24,898 bases of DNA from Sphingomonadales bacterium UBA2369 (lineage in GTDB: Bacteria; Pseudomonadota; Alphaproteobacteria; Sphingomonadales; Sphingomonadaceae), in assembly GCA_002344055.1 (NCBI GenBank), contig DDTH01000013.1:17986-42883 (forward strand), written 5' to 3'. The position numbers and the translations under genes are program-made. Below the pieces are notes generated by a model. The model made no database searches and was not told where the DNA came from. It saw only the letters and a list, made by a program, of their open reading frames with translations. This document shows positions 8,620 through 15,283 of the stretch, in pieces (position 1 is the stretch's first letter; each line of letters starts with the position of its first letter).

Positions 8620-9380
8620 GCCGTTTTTCCAAGCCGCTGGCGCTGCGGCCGAACCTGGCCGCGGACGTACCCTCGACCGCGATGGTGATGGCGGCAGGGC
8701 TGGGCAAGCGCATGCGCCCGCTGACCGCGAGCCGGCCCAAGCCTCTGGTCGAGGTGGCGGGCAAGCCGCTGATCGATCACGCGCTGGACAGGCTGGAAGC
8801 GGCCGGCGTGACCAAGGCCGTCGTGAACGTCCATTATCTGGCGGACGCGCTCGAGGCGCATCTCGAGAAGAGGGAAGGCGGGCTGCAGACCGCCATTTCC
8901 GACGAGCGGGACATGCTGCTGGAGACGGGCGGCGGCCTCGTCCGGGCGATGCCGCAGATCGACGCCGATCCGTTTCTCGCGGTCAATTCCGACAATCTGT
9001 GGGTCGAAGGCCCCGTGGACAGCCTGCATCTGCTCGCGTCCCACTGGGATGACGAGAAGATGGATGCACTGCTCCTCCTCGTGCCGCTCGCAAAGGCCTA
9101 TTGCCACCTCGGCAAGGGCGACTTTCACATGGATGCACTCGGCCGCCTGCGCCGCCGCCGCCCGCACGGCGTCGCCCCCTTCGTCTATATCGGCATCCAG
9201 ATGCTGTCGAAGCGGCTGTTCGAGGGCGAGCTGCCCGGCGGCGCCTTCTCCACGAACCTGCTGTGGAACCGCGCGATCGAGAAGGGACGGCTGTACGGCA
9301 CCGTCCATCAGGGCCTGTGGTTTGACATCGGCCGCCCGGAATCGATCCGGCGCGCCGAGGAGATGCTGGCCAATCTGTAG
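8616..9380 (+). CDS. murU: N-acetylmuramate alpha-1-phosphate uridylyltransferase
   Basis: MurU converts MurNAc-1-phosphate (from AmgK) plus UTP to UDP-MurNAc in the peptidoglycan recycling pathway. The 254-residue protein is a nucleotidyltransferase of the sugar-1-phosphate type. It has the signature AAGLGKRMRPLT (residues 26-37) followed by RPKPLVEVAGKPLIDH, VNVHYLAD, ETGGGL and the metal-binding VNSDN (Asp126). It ends in FDIGRPESIRRAEEML, like other members. The ATG overlaps the amgK stop (ATGA). About 20 residues precede the conserved fold. Other sugar-1-phosphate nucleotidyltransferases share these motifs, so the specific name rests partly on the neighbour amgK. Confidence 0.88.
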   Translation: MSRFSKPLALRPNLAADVPSTAMVMAAGLGKRMRPLTASRPKPLVEVAGKPLIDHALDRLEAAGVTKAVVNVHYLADALEAHLEKREGGLQTAISDERDMLLETGGGLVRAMPQIDADPFLAVNSDNLWVEGPVDSLHLLASHWDDEKMDALLLLVPLAKAYCHLGKGDFHMDALGRLRRRRPHGVAPFVYIGIQMLSKRLFEGELPGGAFSTNLLWNRAIEKGRLYGTVHQGLWFDIGRPESIRRAEEMLANL

Positions 9381-9400
9381 CCAGGCGTTAGGCTGAGCGG

Positions 9401-12361
9401 ATGAGTTCGCCGCGCCCGAACCTGTACACCATTCCGTCCCACCGGTCGTTCGCGGATGCGCTGGCGGCGGGGCTGTTGGCGCGGCACGGCCGCGATCCGG
9501 TGGCGCTGGCGCGGGGTATTGTCCTGCTGCCGAACCAGCGCGCCGCGCGGGCAGTGCGCGACGCGTTCGTGCGGGCGTCGGGTGGCGGGCTGCTGTTGCC
9601 GCGGCTGGTGCCGTTGGGCGACCCGGAGCTGGACGAGAAAATCGGCGGCATGCTCGATCCGCTCGATGGCGATCCGATCCCGCCCGCGATCGAGCCGATC
9701 GAGCGGCAGATGCGGCTCGCACGGCTGATCGCCCGCGAACGCGGCGTGGATGCCGCCGAGGCGATGCGGCTGGCGGCCGATCTTGGACGGACGCTCGACC
9801 AGTTGATCGTTGAGGATGTGCCGCCCTCCCGGCTGAGTGCGATTTCGTTCGAGACGGGTGACCTGGCCGAGCATTGGCAGACCTCGCTCGGCGCGCTCGA
9901 CGCGATCCTCACGCAATGGCCGAAGGCGTTGGAGCGGCTCGGGCGGATCGATCTGGCGACCCGGCGCAATCTGCTGCTGGGGGCGCTGGAGCGGCGCTGG
10001 CGGGAGCGGCCGCCGATGGACTTCGTCTGCGCGGCCGGGATTACGACCTCGGCGCCGTCAGCGGCCAAACTGCTGCGACGGGTGGCGCGGCTGGAAGCCG
10101 GGAGCGTGGTGTTCCCCGCACTCGATCTGCTCATGCCGCAAGCCGAATGGGATATGCTCGGCCCGCACGAGGCGGAGGCTGGTTTGCGGGCGCCGCGAAA
10201 TCTGGAGACGCACCCGCAATTCCACCTGAAATTGCTGCTCACCAAGATGGGCTATGTCCGCGACGATGTGGCGCGCTGGCGGTGGGGCGGTAGCCATGCG
10301 GCGACGGCGGCACGCGGACGGGCGATCGGCAATGCGATGGCCCCGGCGGAAGCCACGGCGCGGTGGAACGACCTCAAGCCATCTGACCGGCGCCTGACCG
10401 GGGTGCGGGCGCTGGAACTCGCCGATCCGGCGGAGGAAGCGCAGGCGATTGCCTTGGCGCTGCGCGAGGCGATGGAGGAGCCGGGCAAGACGGCGGCTCT
10501 GGTCACGCCGGACCGGGCGTTGGCGCGAAGGGTCACGGCGCATCTGGCGCGGTGGGGGATCGAGGCGGACGACAGCGCCGGGCGGCCTCTGTCGCAGACG
10601 CCGCCGGGGACGTTGCTGCTCGCAGTGGCGAATGCGGCAGCGGAACGGTTCGCGCCGGTGGCGCTGCTGACCCTGCTGGGCCATCCGCTGGTGCGGGCAG
10701 GGGAGGCGCGGCTCGACTGGCTGGACGGCTTTCGCCTCCTCGACCGGGCGTTGCGCGGTCCGCGGCCGGCGCCGGGTCTGAGCGGTGTCGCCGCGCATCT
10801 CGACGAAGGCGATTTTCGCGAGAAGCCGATCCGCGAGGCGGCGACTTTCTTCTGGGACGAGGCATCGGCTTTGCTCGCGCCGTTGGAGGCCGCGTTCGAC
10901 ACCGGCGGCGGGCCGTGGGAGGCGCGGGGCGGCAATGGACTCGCCCGGCTGATCGCGGTGGTGCGCGAAACGGCGAGCGCGCTTTGCGGTGAGGAATTGT
11001 GGCGCGGGCCTGCCGGGCGAGCGGCGGCGGAGCTTGTCGCGGCGCTGGAGGAAGCGGCGGAGCATGGGCCGGAGGAAGTGCGGGCCGAAGCATTGCCAGC
11101 CTTGCTCGAGCAGGCAATGGCCGCCGTCGCGGTGCGGCCGCCTTACGGCAAGCATCCGCGCCTGTTCATCTGGGGCCTGATCGAGGCGCGTTTGCAGCAG
11201 GCCGATCTGATGGTGCTCGGCGGGCTGAACGAGGGTGTGTGGCCGGCCTTGCCCGCGCCCGATCCGTGGCTGGCGCCGCGCATCAGGGCCGAACTGGGGT
11301 TGCCATCGCTGGAGCGGCGGATCGGGCTGGCGGCGCATGATTTCGCGTGCGGCCTGGGCGCGCCGCGCGTGTTGGTGACACGCTCGCGGCGCGATGCACG
11401 GGCGCCTGCGGTGGCGTCGCGCCTGTGGCTGCGGATCGAGGCGATGACCGGCGGGGTGACGCGCGCGCTGCCGCTGGCGAAATGGGCGCGGGCGATCGAC
11501 CGGCCGCAGACCGAGGAGTTCGTGCAGATCGCCCGGCCCGCCCCATCGCCGCCGGTCGAGGAACGGCCGCGCAAATTGTCGGTGACCGAGGTGGACCGGC
11601 TGAAGGCTGATCCCTTTGCCTTCTACGCGCGCCGCGTACTTGGGCTGAATCAGCTCGATCCGGTCGATGCCGATCCCTCGGCGGCCTGGCGCGGCAGCGC
11701 GGTGCACAAGGTGCTCGAGGATTGGCTCAATGAGGATGGCTGCGACCCGGCGAAGTTGACGCCGCGTGTCGAGCGGCTGCTGGACGATCCCGGCGTTCAC
11801 CCGATGCTCCGCGCCTTGTGGCAGCCGCGCCTGATCGAGGCGATCCGCTTCGTCGAGGAGAAGATGGCGGAAGGGCGTATCGAAGGACGGGTGCCGCTGA
11901 TCGCCGAATTGCGCGGCGAGGCGAAGGTGGCCGGTGTGACGCTCGGCGGCACGGTGGATCGGCTGGACCGCTGCGCCGACGGTCGGGTGGCCATCGTCGA
12001 TTACAAGACCGGCAAGGCGCCGAGCCGCAAGGCGGTTGACGAGGGCTTTTCGCTACAGCTCGGCCTGCTCGGCCTGATCGCGCGCGCGGACGGGTTCGAG
12101 AAGGCGAAGGGGGAGGCGGGCCGCTTCGAATATTGGTCGCTGGCCAAGGACAAGGGCAAGTTCGGCCATGTCGTGAAGGCCGATGAACGCAGTGACATGG
12201 CGCCGGACGAATTCGTCGAAACGGCTGCACGGCATTTCATCGCGGCTGTCGAATTGTGGCTGACCGGCAGCGAGCCGTTCACCGCCAAGTTGCATCCGCA
12301 ATATGCGCCTTATGGCGAGTTCGACCAGCTCATGCGGCTGGACGAATGGTATGGGCGCTGA
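9401..12361 (+). CDS. addB: Double-strand break repair protein AddB
   Basis: AddB is one subunit of the AddAB helicase-nuclease that resects double-strand DNA ends and loads recombinase. The product is 986 residues, normal for alphaproteobacteria. The N-terminal part (IVLLPNQRAARAVRDAF) is a divergent helicase-like region. The C-terminal quarter is a PD-(D/E)XK nuclease: LSVTEVDRLKADPFAFYAR marks its beginning (about residue 727), GSAVHKVLEDWL follows, and VAIVDYKTGKAPS holds the catalytic Asp867 and Lys869. It lies 20 bases after murU on the same strand and is probably the last gene of the divL operon. Its usual partner addA is not adjacent; it resumes about 2.9 kb downstream. The stop almost abuts the stop of a convergent gene, and no terminator is visible between them. 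Confidence 0.94.
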   Translation: MSSPRPNLYTIPSHRSFADALAAGLLARHGRDPVALARGIVLLPNQRAARAVRDAFVRASGGGLLLPRLVPLGDPELDEKIGGMLDPLDGDPIPPAIEPIERQMRLARLIARERGVDAAEAMRLAADLGRTLDQLIVEDVPPSRLSAISFETGDLAEHWQTSLGALDAILTQWPKALERLGRIDLATRRNLLLGALERRWRERPPMDFVCAAGITTSAPSAAKLLRRVARLEAGSVVFPALDLLMPQAEWDMLGPHEAEAGLRAPRNLETHPQFHLKLLLTKMGYVRDDVARWRWGGSHAATAARGRAIGNAMAPAEATARWNDLKPSDRRLTGVRALELADPAEEAQAIALALREAMEEPGKTAALVTPDRALARRVTAHLARWGIEADDSAGRPLSQTPPGTLLLAVANAAAERFAPVALLTLLGHPLVRAGEARLDWLDGFRLLDRALRGPRPAPGLSGVAAHLDEGDFREKPIREAATFFWDEASALLAPLEAAFDTGGGPWEARGGNGLARLIAVVRETASALCGEELWRGPAGRAAAELVAALEEAAEHGPEEVRAEALPALLEQAMAAVAVRPPYGKHPRLFIWGLIEARLQQADLMVLGGLNEGVWPALPAPDPWLAPRIRAELGLPSLERRIGLAAHDFACGLGAPRVLVTRSRRDARAPAVASRLWLRIEAMTGGVTRALPLAKWARAIDRPQTEEFVQIARPAPSPPVEERPRKLSVTEVDRLKADPFAFYARRVLGLNQLDPVDADPSAAWRGSAVHKVLEDWLNEDGCDPAKLTPRVERLLDDPGVHPMLRALWQPRLIEAIRFVEEKMAEGRIEGRVPLIAELRGEAKVAGVTLGGTVDRLDRCADGRVAIVDYKTGKAPSRKAVDEGFSLQLGLLGLIARADGFEKAKGEAGRFEYWSLAKDKGKFGHVVKADERSDMAPDEFVETAARHFIAAVELWLTGSEPFTAKLHPQYAPYGEFDQLMRLDEWYGR

Positions 12362-12364
12362 GGC

Positions 12365-12943
12365 CTAGATTCCGGGCGTGCCGCCGGTGCGGGGGTGGGT
12401 TGCGACCGGGCGCGTGCCGGGGCGCTGGCGCTGCTGAACGGCTGCGGGACGCGGCGCGGCGCGGGCCGGGGCCTGCACGACGGCGCGGGTGACGCGAGCA
12501 GGGCGGGCCGGACGCGCGGCGGCTGCGCGCCGGACGGCCTGACGTTGCGCGGGCCGGGCATGCTGGACGCGGGCCGGCCGAGCGGCACGGGCGCGGCGGA
12601 CGGACGCGGTCTGGCGGCAGCGATCGTCGCCACGGCCACGACAGGCGCGATAGGCGCGCTGACCGGCGCGGGGCGCGGCCGCGACCTGCTGACCACCCTG
12701 GCCGCGTTCGGCGAGCCAGCGCTGATAGGAGCGGCGCACACCGCGCTCGTACAACTGAATGCAGCGATCCTCGCGCACGCCGCGCACGCAGGGCGGATAG
12801 TCGCGGGCGGCGGCGGGCTGACCGCTGCCCCCGGTGATGCGAACGTCGGTAAAGGCGGCGCTGTCGTAGCGCAGACGCTCGTGAGTCGCTCCCGCGACGG
12901 CGAAGATCAGCGCGGACGCTATGACAATCAGGGACTTACGCAT
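12365..12943 (-). CDS. Arg/Ala-rich exported protein of unknown function with two Cys-pair repeats
   Basis: Function unknown. The start at 12943 is chosen because it gives a signal peptide (MRKSLIVIASALIFAVAGA) and has GGAG upstream; a 20-residue longer frame lacks both. The mature part contains a motif that occurs twice: YPPC(52)..DRC(61)IQ and YRAC(101)..DRC(109)RQ, each a Cys pair 8-9 residues apart, plausibly disulphide-bonded in the periplasm. From about residue 112 the chain is low-complexity and strongly basic (repeated RPAR, RAA, PAA), ending TGGTPGI. I recall YPPC..DRCIQ-type exported proteins as common in sphingomonads, but I know no assigned role. It converges with addB (three bases between the stop codons). 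A frame on the opposite strand of similar length is rejected as a shadow. Confidence 0.7.
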   Translation of the reverse strand: MRKSLIVIASALIFAVAGATHERLRYDSAAFTDVRITGGSGQPAAARDYPPCVRGVREDRCIQLYERGVRRSYQRWLAERGQGGQQVAAAPRAGQRAYRACRGRGDDRCRQTASVRRARAARPARVQHARPAQRQAVRRAAAARPARPARVTRAVVQAPARAAPRPAAVQQRQRPGTRPVATHPRTGGTPGI

Positions 12944-13072
12944 CCGCCCGGCTCCAGACTCACTCGCAATGGTTAACGAGTTGGCAACAAATCCTTGCGG
13001 CAAGCAAGGCTGTTGTGCCGGATCGGGACGGAATCGGACTCGATTGTTGCGGCCGGGCGCGACCGTTCCGCC

Positions 13073-13825
13073 TCAGCCGAAGGCGCGCCAGATACCGTAG
13101 GCGCTGGTCAGCGTCAGGACGATGCCGACCATGACCATCAGGATGCGGGGCGACAGGCGGCGCACCAGGATCGCGCCGAACGGGGCCGCGGCGATCCCGC
13201 CGATCAGCAGTCCAAGCGTGGCGGTGGTGAAATCCTCCCACCCCAGGGTGGTGATGAAGGTCGCAGAGATGGTCACCGTGACGAAGAATTCGGCGGTGTT
13301 GACCGTGCCGATCGTCTTGCGCGGGCTGGAACCCTGGACGAGCAGATTGCTGGTCACGACCGGCCCCCAGCCGCCGCCGCCCGCCGCATCGAGGAAACCG
13401 CCGGCCAGACCCAGCGGCTCGACCACGCGCGGCTCCCGCTCGCGGGCGCGGCGATGGTTGATTCCCCGCCAGAGCAGATAGAGGCCAATAAGGGCGAGAT
13501 AGGCCAGGACGAGCGGCCGGGCGATGTCCTCATCGAGCACATCCGCCAGCAGATAGGCGCCGCAAATGCCGCCGATCATGCCGGGAATGGCCAGCCGCGC
13601 CAGCAGCCGCCAGTTCACGTTGCGCATGATCGCATGACTGATTCCGGAAATGCCGGTTGTGAAGCTTTCGACGATATGCACGCTGGCCGACGCCGCGGCG
13701 GGCGGCACGCCGGTGCTGACCAGCAGGGTCGTCGAGATCACGCCGAACGCCATGCCGAGCGCGCCATCCACCAGCTGCGCGGCAAAGCCGATCAGGATGA
13801 AAGGCAGGAGGTCGGCAAGGCTCAT
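13073..13825 (-). CDS. TauE/SafE (TSUP) family membrane transporter
   Basis: A 250-residue integral membrane protein of the TSUP family, whose members export sulfite, sulfoacetate or related sulfur compounds and organic acids; the substrate here cannot be told. Hydrophobic segments run through the whole chain in a pattern fitting seven or eight membrane helices. Family features include the first-half stretch GFAAQLVDGALGMAFGV and the second-half repeat GLAGGFLDAAGGGGWGP, the two related halves typical of the fold. It is transcribed away from the PilZ gene, with about 155 bases between them, and toward the exported protein, so those two minus-strand genes might be co-transcribed. No sulfur-metabolism gene is nearby. 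Confidence 0.9.
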   Translation of the reverse strand: MSLADLLPFILIGFAAQLVDGALGMAFGVISTTLLVSTGVPPAAASASVHIVESFTTGISGISHAIMRNVNWRLLARLAIPGMIGGICGAYLLADVLDEDIARPLVLAYLALIGLYLLWRGINHRRAREREPRVVEPLGLAGGFLDAAGGGGWGPVVTSNLLVQGSSPRKTIGTVNTAEFFVTVTISATFITTLGWEDFTTATLGLLIGGIAAAPFGAILVRRLSPRILMVMVGIVLTLTSAYGIWRAFG

Positions 13826-13981
13826 CGGGCGGTGCGGGTCGGGATCATGGCCCGATGCGCCCTATTGCAGTTCCAGCAAGGCGAAAAGAGCCATGGCCGC
13901 AAGCATTTGTTTACCATTTCGCCGGACAATCGCCGCTGAGGAACACGCCCGTGCGCGATGCGCGCGGGTGCGAGGGACGGA

Positions 13982-14935
13982 ATGGACCGCGTCGATACAA
14001 TCTACTCGCTCAGCGACGAGGCGCCGCGCGCGAACGGGCTGATCCAGCGCGAGGACCGGGCGCGGCTGCAGCCGGGTGCGATCGGCCGGGGCAGCCTTCG
14101 TGAAATCTGCTTCATCCGCAAGATCACGCCGATGGGCGCGGTGCTTTCCATCGAAGGCGACGTGAAGGCGGGCGAACGGCTCGACCTGGAATTGCTGACT
14201 GGCGACCGGCTGAGCGGGCTGGTGGACTGGGTCCAGGGCAATGATGTCGGCTTGCGCTTCGACGATGAAGCGGACCTGTTCGCGCTCATCACGCGCAACC
14301 TTGTGCAGCAGCCCGGCGATGCGCGCCGGATGCCGCGGGTCGAGTTGCATTGCTCCGCCTGGCTGGAGGCCGGCTCGCGGCGCGAGATCGTGACGATTGC
14401 GAACCTCTCCGACGGCGGCGCCCGGATCGAAGCACGCACGCCGCTCGTGGCGCAGGAGAAAGTGACGCTGACGCTCGACGGGTTCCGGCCCGCGCCGGCG
14501 ACGGTGCGCTGGGTACAGGGCCGTTCGGCGGGTCTGGCGTTCGAGCCGGAGCTGCCGTGGCAGGAATTGATGCCGTGGTTGCGCCGCCGCCACCGGCCGA
14601 AATTGAAGAAGGGTGAAGCCGTGGTTGATCTTGATCTGCTCGAACGTGAGGCGCCGGCGAGCGGCGAGGAGATCGCGCTGAACCTGCCCGCGCGGGTCCG
14701 CGATGGCGCCCGGCGCTGGTCGATCGACGTGGAATCGATCGATACGCGGCAGATCCGCTTCATGTCCTATGGCGCGGTGGAGCCGGGGCGCTTGTTCTGG
14801 ATCACCCTGCCGGGGCTGGAAGGCTGGCCGGCGCGGGTTGTCGATATCGACGGCTACCGCATTACCTGCGAATTCACCCAGCCGCTGCACCCGGCGGTGC
14901 TGGAACGCGTGCTCGCTTCGACGCGGCTGGGCTGA
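13982..14935 (+). CDS. PilZ-domain protein with three PilZ-like units
   Basis: A probable cyclic-di-GMP receptor, 317 residues, soluble. The start at 13982 is preferred to the ATG at 13958 because GAGGG lies five bases upstream. Three PilZ-like units can be traced. Unit 1 (about 23-109) keeps the fold pattern (ITPMGAVL.., VDWVQGNDVGLRF) but not the binding residues. Unit 2 (about 113-200) has both c-di-GMP signatures, R115xxxR119 (RRMPR) and N141LSDGG146 (the D/NxSxxG motif), then VRWVQGRSAGLAFE. Unit 3 (about 233-315) is the most divergent (IRFMSYGAVEPG.., ITCEF). Only unit 2 is therefore expected to bind the nucleotide. The output partner is unknown. The gene lies between addB and addA with no obvious functional link to either. 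Confidence 0.85.
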   Translation: MDRVDTIYSLSDEAPRANGLIQREDRARLQPGAIGRGSLREICFIRKITPMGAVLSIEGDVKAGERLDLELLTGDRLSGLVDWVQGNDVGLRFDDEADLFALITRNLVQQPGDARRMPRVELHCSAWLEAGSRREIVTIANLSDGGARIEARTPLVAQEKVTLTLDGFRPAPATVRWVQGRSAGLAFEPELPWQELMPWLRRRHRPKLKKGEAVVDLDLLEREAPASGEEIALNLPARVRDGARRWSIDVESIDTRQIRFMSYGAVEPGRLFWITLPGLEGWPARVVDIDGYRITCEFTQPLHPAVLERVLASTRLG

Positions 14936-14939
14936 CCGC

Positions 14940-15161
14940 TCAGTTCTTATCCTTGCGCGAGCGGTTCGCGTAGAGAAGGGCGGCCACCAGCGCCGCCGAA
15001 CCCACACCCACCGCGGCACCGCGCACGAACGAGGCCTTGTTGCTGCGCGGCTTCGTCGCCTTGTCCTCGGCCTGCTTGGCATTGACCGCCGCTTCCAGCG
15101 TCTCGTTGCGCGGCGTCTCTTCGTCTGCGGCCTTTTTGGGATCGGCGGGCTTGGCGGTCAT
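14940..15161 (-). CDS. Small single-pass membrane protein, unknown function
   Basis: A 73-residue protein with a charged, lysine- and glutamate-rich N-terminal half (EETPRNETLEAAVNAKQAEDKA), one membrane segment at about residues 47-65 (VRGAAVGVGSAALVAALLYA) and a short basic tail, RSRKDKN. The layout suggests an inner-membrane anchor with a cytoplasmic N-terminus. GAGGA lies upstream of the ATG, though farther away than ideal (about 11 bases). Its stop is only a few bases from the convergent PilZ gene's stop. It has no recognisable domain; composition and clean gene boundaries favour a real gene. Confidence 0.65.
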   Translation of the reverse strand: MTAKPADPKKAADEETPRNETLEAAVNAKQAEDKATKPRSNKASFVRGAAVGVGSAALVAALLYANRSRKDKN

Positions 15162-15283
15162 TGGGTGACAATCCTCATTTGCGTTTGGCCGAGCCTAAAC
15201 GCTGACCATGGGGTACGCCAGCCCTGCTTGTCAGCACAGATTGGCGATCCTACCAACGCGGAACCCATGCGCGCGATCCTCAC

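Noticed and set aside
10058..11800. 580-codon minus-strand frame inside addB
   Set aside because: Arg/Gln/His-rich shadow frame; addB carries the nuclease motifs.
12395..12976. 193-codon plus-strand frame opposite the Arg-rich exported protein
   Set aside because: No signal peptide, no good ribosome site, Gly/Arg-rich composition; the minus frame has a signal peptide and repeated Cys motifs.
12993..13009. 6-bp hairpin CCTTGC / GCAAGG between the TauE/SafE gene and the exported protein
   Set aside because: Short stem with only a weak T-rich tail on the minus strand; could be chance.
13054..13939. Plus-strand frame opposite the TauE/SafE gene, Asp/Arg/Gln-rich
   Set aside because: The minus strand encodes a clear multi-pass membrane protein; the plus frame is the usual antisense of hydrophobic codons.
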